Assembly: GCF_024170165.1 (NCBI RefSeq) | Contig: NZ_JALJXP010000001.1 | Coordinates: forward strand, 62,001-126,000 | DNA from: Pseudomonas nitroreducens | GTDB lineage: Bacteria > Pseudomonadota > Gammaproteobacteria > Pseudomonadales > Pseudomonadaceae | Length of the DNA: 64,000 nt | Reading direction: 5' to 3' | In this document: positions 1 to 8,188 of the stretch, in pieces | Position numbering within the stretch: the first letter of the stretch is position 1 | How the letters are laid out: the number at the start of each line of letters is the position of its first letter | The notes under the pieces: model-generated | The model's input: the letters and a program-made list of their open reading frames with translations, nothing else | Databases searched by the model: none | Told to the model about the DNA's origin: nothing | Made by a program: the position numbers and the translations under genes

Positions 1-2
1 AA

Positions 3-269
3 CTGGGGCTGAACCCGCACATCGCCTTCAGCTCGCCGTCGATCGAGATGGTGCGCGGCATGGTCGGCCAGGGCTTCGGCTTCTCGGTGCTGGTGACCCG
101 CCCGCACTCCGAATGCACCTACGACGGCAAGAAGGTAGTGATGGTGAACATCGCCGAGGACGTCAGCGCCTCCGGCCTGGTCGCCGCCTGGCTCAAGCGC
201 GCCCAGCTGACCAAGCCGGCGCAGCTGTTCGTCGACTATGCGCGGGAGGAGTTGAGCGGGAAGCACTGA
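3..269 (+). CDS. LysR-type transcriptional regulator, C-terminal end (partial)
   Basis: Only the last 88 codons are present; the gene enters from the left edge and the frame is open from base 3 to the TGA at 267-269. The residues read as the end of a LysR effector-binding domain: a segment with FSSPSIEMVRGMVGQGFGFSVL, then an aromatic/Pro-rich stretch and a closing helix (LVAAWLKRAQ) typical of the final strand-helix of that periplasmic-binding-protein-like fold. The effector and target cannot be told from this piece. A 7-bp tandem repeat starts 4 bases after the stop. The family call is an inference from pattern, since the DNA-binding part is outside the window. Confidence 0.75.
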   Translation: MGLNPHIAFSSPSIEMVRGMVGQGFGFSVLVTRPHSECTYDGKKVVMVNIAEDVSASGLVAAWLKRAQLTKPAQLFVDYAREELSGKH

Positions 270-273
270 GGCT

Positions 274-330
274 GCTTTTCGCTTTTCGCTTTTCGCTTTT
301 CGCTTTTCGCTTTTCGCTTTTCGCTTTTCG
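274..330. repeat. Tandem repeat, 8 copies of GCTTTTC
   Basis: Eight perfect copies of the 7-bp unit GCTTTTC run from 274 to 329, followed by one more G. The array starts 4 bases after the stop codon of the LysR fragment and runs directly into a REP-like palindrome. A 7-bp unit is not a multiple of three, but the array lies outside coding sequence, so copy-number change would not shift a reading frame. Confidence 0.95.
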
Positions 331-353
331 TAGGAGCGAGCTTGCTCGCGAAC
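330..353. repeat. REP-like palindrome (single copy)
   Basis: The sequence GTAGGAGCGAGCTTGCTCGC begins here and contains the palindromic core GCGAGCTTGCTCGC. It is the same unit that occurs as inverted pairs at 44242-44309 and 51199-51275. Here only one arm is present, fused to the GCTTTTC array. Such sequences are common intergenic REP elements in Pseudomonas. Confidence 0.85.
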
Positions 354-379
354 AAGCTTCGGCGCGGTGTTCTCCCTCT

Positions 380-495
380 CCCTCTCCCTGAAGGGAGAGG
401 GGACTGTTCGGCGTACGCTGAAAGATCAGCGCTCGCCGGCTGACTCCAGAATTACTTGATGCAGAGTACGGCTCCCTCTCCCTTCAGGGAGAGGG
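380..495. repeat. Inverted pair of 22-bp palindromes (CCCTCTCCCT...)
   Basis: Two 22-bp palindromes lie in opposite orientation: 380-401 (arms CCCTCTCCCT/AGGGAGAGGG, central GA) and 474-495 (same arms, central TC). The same paired arrangement recurs at 26966-27063. With the GCTTTTC array and REP this fills most of the 337-bp gap between 270 and 606; I see no gene in that gap. Confidence 0.85.
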
Positions 496-606
496 CTGGG
501 GAGAGGGTCCATGCCCAAGCACCCAACCCCCTCCCGTCACTCCCCGTGCCCCGCGCCGACATCCGGGGTTACAATCTCGCCCCCAATTCGCAATGCCTCC
601 CCACCC

Positions 607-1635
607 ATGCTCATCTGGAAAGAGCGCGTGCAGCGCCTCATCACCCTCGTCCTCGGCCTGCTGCAACGCTACCCGCGCGTCATCGCCCTGTTCGGCTTCT
701 GCTCCGGCGTCTTCAGTTTCATCATGGTGGACCGCCACCGCGCCGGCTTCGCCCGCGCCATGGCCATCGTCATGCTGGTCAGCTGGATCTGGCTGATGCT
801 GGAGAACCTGCTCACCGACCGCTTCAAACGCCGTTTCGGCTGGGAAGTGCCACCGGGCCTGCTGCGCTACGCGACCCAGCTGATCCACCAGGAAAGCCTG
901 TTCTTCTGCCTGCCGTTCTTCTTCGTCACCACTACCTGGAACAGCGGCCAGGCCCTGTTCACCGGCGTGCTGGCGCTGGCCGGGCTGGCGGCGATCACCG
1001 ACCCGGTCTACTACAAGTGGCTGTCGGTGCGGCGCTGGACCTTCCTCGGCTACCACACCCTGACGCTGTTCGCGGTGCTGCTCACCGCGCTGCCGATCAT
1101 CCTCCACCTGAGCACCCCGCAGAGCTACCAGGCGGCGCTGGGCATCGCCGTGCTGCTGTCCTTCCCGAGCCTGGCGGTGACGGTGAAGATCCACAAATGG
1201 TGGCGCTGGTTCGCCCTCGTCGGCCTGACCCTGTCCATCGGCGCAGTGGGCTGGTTCGCTCGCGCCTGGGTGCCGCCGTCGACCCTGTGGATGACCGAGA
1301 TGGCGGTGACCGAGAGCTTCGACAACGCCCAGCGCACCCCCGGCGACAGCCTGGAGACGGTCAGCGTCGCGCAGATCAAGAGTCAGGGCCTCTACGCCTA
1401 CACCGCGATCAACGCTCCGCGCGGGCTGAACGAGCGCATCTACCACGCCTGGCGGCTGAACGGCCAGGAAGTCGACCGCATCGCCCTCGACATCAAGGGC
1501 GGCCGCGAAGCCGGCTACCGCGCCTGGACGCACAAGCAGAACTTCCCCACCGACCCCAGCGGCGACTGGCAGGTGCAGGTGCTCACGGAAGCCGGGCAAG
1601 TCATCGGTACGCTCCGGTTCGAGGTCACGCCCTGA
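607..1635 (+). CDS. Membrane protein with C-terminal DUF2914 domain
   Basis: A 342-aa protein. The ATG at 607 was chosen because residues before it (back to 511) are Pro/Ser-rich and overlap the repeat region. The first two thirds are hydrophobic, with about six likely membrane helices (for example around LITLVLGLL, LFFCLPFFFVTTTW and LTLFAVLLTALPII). The last 110 residues form a soluble domain with the pattern of DUF2914 (ESFDNAQRT, IYHAWRLNGQEVDRI, SGDWQVQVLTEAGQVIGTLRFEV). Family members with this layout are annotated DUF5924/DUF2914; no biochemical role is established. It precedes the thioesterase on the same strand by 78 bp. Confidence 0.75.
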   Translation: MLIWKERVQRLITLVLGLLQRYPRVIALFGFCSGVFSFIMVDRHRAGFARAMAIVMLVSWIWLMLENLLTDRFKRRFGWEVPPGLLRYATQLIHQESLFFCLPFFFVTTTWNSGQALFTGVLALAGLAAITDPVYYKWLSVRRWTFLGYHTLTLFAVLLTALPIILHLSTPQSYQAALGIAVLLSFPSLAVTVKIHKWWRWFALVGLTLSIGAVGWFARAWVPPSTLWMTEMAVTESFDNAQRTPGDSLETVSVAQIKSQGLYAYTAINAPRGLNERIYHAWRLNGQEVDRIALDIKGGREAGYRAWTHKQNFPTDPSGDWQVQVLTEAGQVIGTLRFEVTP

Positions 1636-1713
1636 CCGCTCGGTATCCTTGACCCGACTCGGCGCTTTCCCCTACAAGACCCTCTCCCCAGAACAAAAAG
1701 CGCCGAGAGAGTC

Positions 1714-2553
1714 ATGACTGATACCGCCCTGCATCCGTTCGACCGCGCCGTGGCCCTGCAACCCGTGGCCGGCCAGCCCAACCTCTACGAAGGCCACACC
1801 AGCCAGGACTACTGGAACATGGTCGGCCCCTTCGGCGGCGTCACCGCCGCGGTCCTGCTGCAGGGCGCGCTGCGCCATCCGCAGCTGCTCGGCAGCCCGG
1901 TGTCGCTGACGGTGAACTACGCCGCGGCGGTCGTCGCCGGCGCCTTCCAGGTCGAAGCCGTGCCGGTGCGCACCAACCGCAGCACCCAGCACTGGCTGCT
2001 GCAACTGACCCAGGCCGATGAAGCCGGCGAGCAGCAGGTCACCACCACCGCCACCCTGGTTACCGCGCTGCGTCGCGAGACCTGGAGCCTGACCGACCTC
2101 CCCGCGCCGGACCTCGCCCCGCCCAGCGATTTCGAACCGATGAGCCCCGCCGCCAAGGGCGTGGCCTGGCCCAGGCAGTACGAGATGCGCCCGGTCTCCG
2201 GCGCCTTCCCCACCCAATGGGACGGCAGCGGCGAGACCAGCCGCAGCCAGCTCTGGCTGCGCGACGCCCAGGACCGCCCGCTGGACTTCCTGTCCCTGGC
2301 GGCGATGAGCGACATCTTCTACCCGCGCATCTGGCTGCGCCGCGCCACCCCGGTGCCGGCCGGCACCGTGTCGATCACCACCTACTTCCACACCGACGCC
2401 GCGCAGATGGCCGAAGTCGGCGCGGGCTACCTGCTGGGCGACGCCCGCGCCCAGGAATTCCGCAACGGCTTCTTCGACCAGAGCGCCCAGCTGTGGAGCC
2501 AGTCCGGCGCGCTGCTGGCGACCAGCAATCAGGTGGTTTACTACAAGGAGTAA
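1714..2553 (+). CDS. TesB-like acyl-CoA thioesterase family protein
   Basis: A 279-aa protein with the layout of a double-hotdog TesB-like thioesterase. The N-terminal hotdog holds YWNMVGPFGGVTAAVLLQGAL, which matches the helix preceded by a Gly-Gly turn in this family, followed by strands carrying VSLTVNYAAAVVAGAF. The C-terminal hotdog holds LDFLSLAAMSDIFYPRIWLRR. It would hydrolyse acyl-CoA thioesters in the cytoplasm; chain-length preference cannot be read. The ATG follows a GCGCCGAGAGAG stretch. Its last codons contain the AAGGAG that serves the next gene, so the two are probably co-transcribed. Confidence 0.75.
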   Translation: MTDTALHPFDRAVALQPVAGQPNLYEGHTSQDYWNMVGPFGGVTAAVLLQGALRHPQLLGSPVSLTVNYAAAVVAGAFQVEAVPVRTNRSTQHWLLQLTQADEAGEQQVTTTATLVTALRRETWSLTDLPAPDLAPPSDFEPMSPAAKGVAWPRQYEMRPVSGAFPTQWDGSGETSRSQLWLRDAQDRPLDFLSLAAMSDIFYPRIWLRRATPVPAGTVSITTYFHTDAAQMAEVGAGYLLGDARAQEFRNGFFDQSAQLWSQSGALLATSNQVVYYKE

Positions 2554-2561
2554 TCGCCGAG

Positions 2562-3398
2562 ATGGCATCAGGGATGATCACTGTGCCAAGACACCAGAAC
2601 CTGACTAGCAAGAGCCTGGTTGGTATGGCGCTACAGCAACGGGACAGCACGTCTTCCTGGGACGCTATCTTTGCTCTTCGCTTTCGTCCCGAAGAGGAAA
2701 CTGTCCGACGCTGCCAGCGCCTATTCGCCTCGAAGAACTGGCGCAAGCGGGCCTTGGCAGTGAATGTAATCTGCCAGCTGCAATTTCCGGATCATCGGGA
2801 GTATGCGCAGGACATCGCCCGCGAGCTGATCCAGGCCGCTCTCGCTGATCCACACAGTGGGGTTGTCGCTGCCGCAGCATTCGCCGCAGGTCATCGCGAA
2901 TGTCCGAAGTGCCTGAGCCGGCTGATCGAACTGGCATCCGATCCTGATTGTGAGCTGCGCTTTGCAGCGACATTCGGGCTGGGGAAGAATCAGGACGTCA
3001 AAGCCATACCGACCATGCTGGCGCTGGCGAAGGATGCAGACGACGACGTCCGCAATTGGGCGATGTTCGGCCTGGGCTCACTGTGGGATCTGGATACCCC
3101 GGAAGTGCGCGAAGCGCTCTGGCTCGGCTACTCAGACCAAGTCGACGAAATACGTGGGGAAGCCCTCGCCGGTCTGGCAAAGCGCCGGGACATACGTGTG
3201 CTGGAACTTTTGCCCTCGGCACTGGAGGCAAACCTGTACTGGAATGTCGAACTGGTGGAAATGCTGTCCGAGCCGGAGTACCAGCCCGAGTTGCAGAAGC
3301 TCGCGGACAGATCGTCTGCGGCCAACGCTGACTACCGAGAGTCCCTGCAGATGCTGCTCGAAGAGGTCGCTGATTGGGGGCGAAGGAAACAAAGATGA
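2562..3398 (+). CDS. HEAT-repeat protein
   Basis: A 278-aa all-helical protein. The ATG at 2562 is chosen because AAGGAG at 2545-2550 sits 11 bases before it. Repeated helix pairs with HEAT character are visible, for example VVAAAAFAAGH, LRFAATFGLGK, VRNWAMFGLGSLW and IRGEALAGLAKRRD, spaced by about 30-35 residues. No catalytic motif is visible; such proteins are scaffolds or, in the PBS-lyase-like subgroup, act on phycobilins, which is not expected here. Base composition is visibly lower in GC than the neighbours, consistent with recent acquisition. A strong terminator overlaps the stop codon. Confidence 0.7.
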   Translation: MASGMITVPRHQNLTSKSLVGMALQQRDSTSSWDAIFALRFRPEEETVRRCQRLFASKNWRKRALAVNVICQLQFPDHREYAQDIARELIQAALADPHSGVVAAAAFAAGHRECPKCLSRLIELASDPDCELRFAATFGLGKNQDVKAIPTMLALAKDADDDVRNWAMFGLGSLWDLDTPEVREALWLGYSDQVDEIRGEALAGLAKRRDIRVLELLPSALEANLYWNVELVEMLSEPEYQPELQKLADRSSAANADYRESLQMLLEEVADWGRRKQR

Positions 3399-3426
3399 AA
3401 AAGCCCGGCACATGGCCGGGCTTTTT
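3398..3426. terminator. Bidirectional intrinsic terminator
   Basis: A 12-bp perfect stem, AAAAAGCCCGGC (3398-3409) and GCCGGGCTTTTT (3415-3426), has T-runs on both strands. It ends the HEAT-repeat gene from the left and yjdM from the right. Confidence 0.92.
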
Positions 3427-3443
3427 GTTAGCGCTGAGAAGGC

Positions 3444-3785
3444 TCAGACCTTCTTCACGAACTCCGACTTCAGCTTCATCGCGCCGATGCCGTCGATCTT
3501 GCAGTCGATGTCGTGGTCGCCGTCCACCAGGCGGATGTTCTTCACCTTGGTGCCGACCTTCACCACCAGGGACGAGCCCTTGACCTTGAGGTCCTTGATC
3601 ACGCTGACGGTGTCGCCGTCCTGCAGCAGGTTGCCGACCGCGTCCTTGATCACGCGGGCATCGCCGTCGGCCTCGCCCGAGCCGTCAGCGGACCACTCGT
3701 GGGCGCACTCGGGGCAGACCAGCTGGGTGCCGTCCTCGTAGGTGTATTCGGAGTTGCATTGGGGGCAGGGCGGCAGCTGGCTCAC
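3444..3785 (-). CDS. yjdM: YjdM/PhnA-family zinc-ribbon protein
   Basis: A 113-aa protein beginning with GTG at 3785 ([10 protein letters not shown]). An in-frame GTG at 3797 and a longer extension are possible but do not match the family, whose members begin just before the first CPxC. Two Cys pairs (C7-C10 and C24-C27) form a zinc ribbon, followed by a small beta domain with [14 protein letters not shown] and [25 protein letters not shown]. The family was first named PhnA from the E. coli phosphonate region, but it is not required for phosphonate use and its real function is not settled. It is monocistronic, ending at the shared terminator. Confidence 0.9.
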   Translation of the reverse strand: MSQLPPCPQCNSEYTYEDGTQLVCPECAHEWSADGSGEADGDARVIKDAVGNLLQDGDTVSVIKDLKVKGSSLVVKVGTKVKNIRLVDGDHDIDCKIDGIGAMKLKSEFVKKV

Positions 3786-3958
3786 GGCGATTCTCACAAT
3801 GAAAGCGGTAAAAAGACCGCAGAGTATATAAGGTTTCTCCCTTTCCTGCCCGGCGACCCCGTTGGCAAAGAGCGGCAATGCGCCAGCACCGTTACAGAAC
3901 ATTCATAATCCATCGCTATAAAAGGCGGCCTCTTCGATAAGAAAAAGGACGCCACGCC

Positions 3959-6931
3959 ATGCTGCACAAGCCCTCCCCGCTCGCGCTGAGCATCGCCCTG
4001 GTGCTGGCGAGCCTCGCCGCTGAAACCGCCGCTGCCGTTCCGGTGTCGCCCATCATCAGCGACGCGCAGACTGGCAGCCGGACCCTGGCCAACCAGGACA
4101 CCCTGACCGTTACCAGCACCGGCAGCCTGGTCACCAGCGGCAAGAGCGTGGACCTCAAGGGCGCAGCCACCGGCACCGGCGTGGTCATCGACAACAGCGG
4201 CCTGATGCAGTCCACCACCGGCCGTGTGTTCGACACTTCCGGCAGCGACAGCACCACGCGCTTCTACCAGATCATCAACCGCGAAGGCGGGCGCATCCTC
4301 GGCTACGACGACGCCATCCGCATGAACAACCCGTTCAGCGCCGGCAACGTGCTGGTCGACAACGCCGGCAGCATCTATTCGGCCACCGGCCAGGCGCTGG
4401 ACTTCGACAAGCTGCAGAGCGCCGCGACCGTCACCCTCATCAACCGCGCCAGCGGCGTCATCCACAGCGATGGCAACGACGGCATTCGTCCCGGCGGCAA
4501 TGCGACGATCACCAACTACGGCGAGATCAGCAGCTCGGACATGATCACCGCCGACACCAAGAACGACGGCATCGACTTCCAGGGCGCTTCGGGCGGCTAC
4601 GTGGAAAACCACGGCCTGATCAGCGGCGGCCGCCACGGCATCACCACCGATGTCGGCGCCACCCTGATCAACTACGCCGATGGCGTGATCATCGGCCGCA
4701 ACGGCTCGGGCTTCGGCTCCGATGGCGACGGCACGGTGATCAACTACGGTCGCATCAGCGGCGCCTACAACGGCCTGGTGGAGAACGGCGACGGCGATGG
4801 CGTGGACATCGACTACACCGGCCACATCGAGAACCACGGCATCATCGAAGGCCTCGGCGCTGCCGGCGAGAAAGACGGCTCGCCCAACGGCAGCGAAGGC
4901 ATCGCCATGGGTGGCGGCACCATCATCAACTACGCCGGCGCGGTGATCCGCAGCGTCGACCGCGGCATCCTGGTCGACGACGGCAACGGCAACAGCGGCT
5001 TCAGCTCCACCTACCTGGAGAACCACGGCACTATTTCCGGCGAGAAGCTCTCCGGCGTGACTCTGTCCGGCGACCTCGACGACACCGTGATCAACGACGG
5101 TCTGATCCACGGCGGCAACGGCGTGGCCCTGGAAATGGGCGGCGGCAACGACAGCCTGCTACTGCTCTCCGGCAGCCGCTTCGAAGGCCTGGTGGACGGC
5201 GGCAGCGGCCGCGATAGCGTGACCCTCGACGATGCCGCTGGCGGCAGCTTCGGCAACAGCGCCAACTTCGAATGGCTGGACGTGAAACAGGGCAGTTGGA
5301 CACTCTCCAGCACCGACGATTTCAGCGAAGGCGGTGAAGTCTTCAGCGGCGCCAGCCTGAACAACACCGGCAGCCTGCTCGGCACCCTGCAGATTGACCA
5401 GGGCGCGACCTACTCGGGCAGCGGCAGCGTTGGCGGGCTGAACGTCGCCGGCACCCTCATTGCCTCGCCGGCTAGCGGCGCCGCCCATGTGGCTGGCGAC
5501 CTGAACCTGCAGAGCGGCTCGACCCTGGTCTTCGGCGTGGAGCCCAGCGGCGCCCACGCCACTGTGCAGGTGGACGGCAGCACCAGCATCGCTGGCTCGC
5601 ACCTGGCGGTGCAGGCCGGCAGCGGCAACTGGCCGTGGCAGAGCAGCGTGCAGGTGATCAGCTCCACCGGCGGTGTCAGCGGCCAGTTCGCCGACGTGAA
5701 GAGCAACTTCGCCTTCCTCACCCCGACCCTGAGCTACAGCGCCAACAGCGTCGACCTGCAACTGACCCGCAACGACGTGCAGTTCGGCGACCTGGCCAGC
5801 AGCGGCAACGGCCGCAACGCCGCCTCCGCCCTGCAGAGCCAGAACGGCGGCGCGCTGTACAACGCGCTGATCACCAGCGACGCGGGCAACGCCACGGCGG
5901 CCCTGGAGCAACTGGCCGGCGCCAGCAACGCCAGCCTCGCGGCGGCGACCATCGCCGGCAGCCAGCAGGTCGGCAGCGCCATGCTCAATGCGGTGCGCCA
6001 GCTGGGCAGCAGCAGCCTGCTGGCCGCCACCGAGCGCAGCGATACACCGATGCTCGCCGCCACCGGCGTGCCCAGCGAAGCGCGCAACCTGAACGACCCG
6101 AACGCCACCGGCCGCCTGTGGATTCAGGGTATCGGCAGCCACGGCAAGCTCGACGAGCACGACGGCAGTGGCGACCTGCAACAGAACACCGGCGGCACCC
6201 TGCTCGGCGCCGACTGGGCAATAACCCCGGACTGGCGCCTGGGCGTGCTCGGCGGCTACTCGCACACCGACCTGGACGGCAGCGGTGGCGTCTCCGGCGA
6301 CATCGACAGCTGGCACCTGGGCGCCTACGCACTGCACCAGAGCGGCCCGCTGGCCGTGCGCCTGGGCGCGGCCTACAGCAGCCACGACGGCGAGAGCAAA
6401 CGCCGGGTCGAGTTCGACGGCTTCAGTGATCGTCCGAAGGGCGACTACGACGCCGACAGCTGGCAGGCCTTCGCCGAGACCGGCTACGCCATGGGCAGCG
6501 GTCGCCTGAGCGCCGAACCCTACGCACGCCTGGACTACCAGCGCTACGAGCGCGATTCCTACGACGAGAAAGGCGGCGCCGCCGCGCTGCACGTCGACTC
6601 CCAGGACCAGGACAACCTGAGCAGCACCCTCGGCCTGCGCATCGCACGCCTCGACACCCTGAGCAACGGCATGAGCTTCACCCCGCGCCTGGGCCTGGGC
6701 TGGCGCCACACCTTCGGCGACATCGACAGCGAGACCCGCCAGTCCTTCATCGCCGGCGGCGACGCCTTCAGCGTCCAGGGCACCGCGCTGGACCGCAACA
6801 GCCTGCTGCTGGATGTCGGTTTCGATGTCGGCGTGTCGGCGCGCAACACCATCGGCCTGGGCTACAGCGGGCAGATGGGCAGCAACGCGCAGAACCACGC
6901 GCTGATCGCCCAGTGGCAAATGGCGTTCTGA
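3959..6931 (+). CDS. Classical (type Va) autotransporter
   Basis: A 990-aa secreted and outer-membrane protein. A Sec signal peptide spans about residues 1-26 (hydrophobic core then AETAAA). The passenger, about 27-640, is a predicted beta-helix with recurring N-(Y/H)-G-x-I-S/x-G turns (NYGEISSS, NHGLISGG, NYGRISGA, NHGIIEGL, NHGTISGE, NDGLIHGG). A linker with Ala-rich helices follows, and the beta-barrel takes residues about 715-990, ending in the expected terminal Phe (QWQMAF). No serine-protease GDSGS motif or RGD is seen in the passenger, so adhesion or surface-coat function is more likely than proteolysis; this is inference. A terminator follows directly. The upstream 170 bp holds AT-rich promoter-like stretches (CATAAT at 3905-3910). 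Confidence 0.9.
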   Translation: MLHKPSPLALSIALVLASLAAETAAAVPVSPIISDAQTGSRTLANQDTLTVTSTGSLVTSGKSVDLKGAATGTGVVIDNSGLMQSTTGRVFDTSGSDSTTRFYQIINREGGRILGYDDAIRMNNPFSAGNVLVDNAGSIYSATGQALDFDKLQSAATVTLINRASGVIHSDGNDGIRPGGNATITNYGEISSSDMITADTKNDGIDFQGASGGYVENHGLISGGRHGITTDVGATLINYADGVIIGRNGSGFGSDGDGTVINYGRISGAYNGLVENGDGDGVDIDYTGHIENHGIIEGLGAAGEKDGSPNGSEGIAMGGGTIINYAGAVIRSVDRGILVDDGNGNSGFSSTYLENHGTISGEKLSGVTLSGDLDDTVINDGLIHGGNGVALEMGGGNDSLLLLSGSRFEGLVDGGSGRDSVTLDDAAGGSFGNSANFEWLDVKQGSWTLSSTDDFSEGGEVFSGASLNNTGSLLGTLQIDQGATYSGSGSVGGLNVAGTLIASPASGAAHVAGDLNLQSGSTLVFGVEPSGAHATVQVDGSTSIAGSHLAVQAGSGNWPWQSSVQVISSTGGVSGQFADVKSNFAFLTPTLSYSANSVDLQLTRNDVQFGDLASSGNGRNAASALQSQNGGALYNALITSDAGNATAALEQLAGASNASLAAATIAGSQQVGSAMLNAVRQLGSSSLLAATERSDTPMLAATGVPSEARNLNDPNATGRLWIQGIGSHGKLDEHDGSGDLQQNTGGTLLGADWAITPDWRLGVLGGYSHTDLDGSGGVSGDIDSWHLGAYALHQSGPLAVRLGAAYSSHDGESKRRVEFDGFSDRPKGDYDADSWQAFAETGYAMGSGRLSAEPYARLDYQRYERDSYDEKGGAAALHVDSQDQDNLSSTLGLRIARLDTLSNGMSFTPRLGLGWRHTFGDIDSETRQSFIAGGDAFSVQGTALDRNSLLLDVGFDVGVSARNTIGLGYSGQMGSNAQNHALIAQWQMAF

Positions 6932-6946
6932 TCCGGAGCGAACGCT

Positions 6947-6976
6947 GAAAAAGCCCGGCATCCGCCGGGCTTTTTC
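6947..6976. terminator. Bidirectional intrinsic terminator after the autotransporter
   Basis: A 13-bp perfect stem, GAAAAAGCCCGGC (6947-6959) and GCCGGGCTTTTTC (6964-6976), has T-runs on both strands. It has the same core as the terminators at 3398 and 47240. Confidence 0.92.
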
Positions 6977-7121
6977 ATTGGCGGAGGTTAAGACGAGAAA
7001 TTCGGAAATTTCCCGCCCCGTCTCGGAGATCGACACATGGCCTCATCGGGCGCCGACAGCAAAGCTTGCTGCCCCGGTCAGCGACCGGCATCCGCCCCAA
7101 CCTTTTAGAGTGAGCACTCCC

Positions 7122-7355
7122 ATGAAAAAGCTTTGCCTCCTGATCGCCGCCTGTGCCGTTCTCGCTGCCTGCGACAAGCAAGAAGAGCAAGCCTCGAAGA
7201 CTGCCGTCCCCGCAGCGGCCACCCAGCAGGACGCCAAGCCTGCGGTTCAGCCGGATGCCAAGCCGGTGGAACAGGCTGCCCCGGCCGAACAAGCCGCTGC
7301 TCCGGCCCAGCCGGCCGCCGAAGCAGCCACTCCGGCCGACGACAAGCAGCAGTAA
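7122..7355 (+). CDS. Small Ala/Pro/Gln-rich lipoprotein
   Basis: A 77-aa protein. The ATG at 7122 is used because it opens a clean lipoprotein signal: MKK, a hydrophobic core and the lipobox VLAAC with Cys at 17. The mature part is low complexity, rich in Ala, Pro, Gln, Lys and Asp (EQAAPAEQAAAPAQPAAEAA), with no folded domain apparent. After lipidation the residue next to Cys is Asp, which by the +2 rule would favour retention in the inner membrane (a rule best established in enterobacteria). Function unknown. A 16-bp perfect hairpin follows. Confidence 0.8.
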   Translation: MKKLCLLIAACAVLAACDKQEEQASKTAVPAAATQQDAKPAVQPDAKPVEQAAPAEQAAAPAQPAAEAATPADDKQQ

Positions 7356-7371
7356 GCATCCGCCACCCGGC

Positions 7372-7407
7372 AAAGCAGCCAGCCGCCTCCGGGCGGCTGG
7401 CTGCTTT
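7372..7407. terminator. Intrinsic terminator between convergent genes
   Basis: A 16-bp perfect stem, arms 7372-7387 (AAAGCAGCCAGCCGCC) and 7392-7407, with a TCCG loop. It lies between the small lipoprotein and the convergent cytochrome gene and touches the latter's stop codon. The T-run is only three bases. Confidence 0.8.
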
Positions 7408-8030
7408 CAGGGCTGCAGCTGACTGAGGTAGGCGGTCAGTGAGGTGATGTCGTCATCATTGAGCAGTGCCGCCACCGCCAGCATCGGCGAGTCCGCGCGG
7501 CTCGGGTCCTTGTCGCGGTAACGTTGCAGGGCGTGGGTCAGGTAGACCTGCGGCTGTCCGGCGATGCGCGGAAAGCCGTCGTGCCCCATGGCGTTCTCGC
7601 CGTGGCAGGTCACGCAGACGGTGGCGAAGCGCTGCGCGCCCTGCTCCACCAGCACTTTGTCCGGTGCCGTTTCCGCCCGTGGCAGGACCTTCTGCTGGCT
7701 GAAGTAGTAGGCGATGTTGACCCGCTCGTTGAGGGTCAACAGCTTGGCCGCCTGGTTCATCACGAAGTCGGTACGCTGGCCGTCGACGTATTTCTCGAAG
7801 GCGTCGAAGAGGTACTGCGGGTTCTGCCCGGCCAGGTTGGGGATATAGTCGCGCTTGCTGTTGCCATCCTTGCCGTGGCACTTGCTGCACAGCAGGATGC
7901 GCTCCTGCGCGGCGGCATAGGCCTGCTCGCGCTTGGCCGGGTCCTGCTCCAGCGCGGCGAGCCGATCCATCATCTCCGATGCCTGCGCACTGGCGCACAA
8001 CAGCATCCACAACAGAACGACTCTTCCCAT
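7407..8030 (-). CDS. Diheme cytochrome c4-type protein
   Basis: A 207-aa periplasmic protein. Start at 8030 gives a signal peptide (hydrophobic run ending ASAQA) and places AGGG about 8 bases upstream; an ATG at 8036 is an alternative. Two c-type heme sites are seen, CSKCH (48-52) and CVTCH (139-143), each in its own roughly 90-residue cytochrome c fold, the length and layout of cytochrome c4. Family members shuttle electrons from the bc1 complex to terminal oxidases. No partner gene is adjacent, so its acceptor cannot be told. Confidence 0.85.
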   Translation of the reverse strand: MGRVVLLWMLLCASAQASEMMDRLAALEQDPAKREQAYAAAQERILLCSKCHGKDGNSKRDYIPNLAGQNPQYLFDAFEKYVDGQRTDFVMNQAAKLLTLNERVNIAYYFSQQKVLPRAETAPDKVLVEQGAQRFATVCVTCHGENAMGHDGFPRIAGQPQVYLTHALQRYRDKDPSRADSPMLAVAALLNDDDITSLTAYLSQLQP

Positions 8031-8125
8031 CGCCATACCCTGGTCAGTTTTCCCAGCGTCGACGCTAGTGGGTTTCTGAAGGAAGTTTCCGACGCAGATC
8101 AAGCAAAGCGGCAAATCCTGCGGAC

Positions 8126-8153
8126 AAAAAAAGGGGGAGCATCGTGCTCCCCC
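8126..8153 (-). terminator. Intrinsic terminator of pycB
   Basis: Read on the minus strand, a 9-bp stem GGGGGAGCA/TGCTCCCCC (8145-8153 with 8133-8141) is followed by seven T (8132-8126). It lies 36 bp past the pycB stop. Confidence 0.92.
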
Positions 8154-8188
8154 GTGGGACTGAACCTTAAAGACCCGTCTGTCCTTGG

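Noticed and set aside
274-329. Possible CRISPR-like array
   Set aside because: Units are 7 bp and contiguous without spacers; it is a simple tandem repeat.
3444-3785. Phosphonate utilisation locus
   Set aside because: The PhnA name is historical; no phn genes are nearby and the protein is monocistronic.
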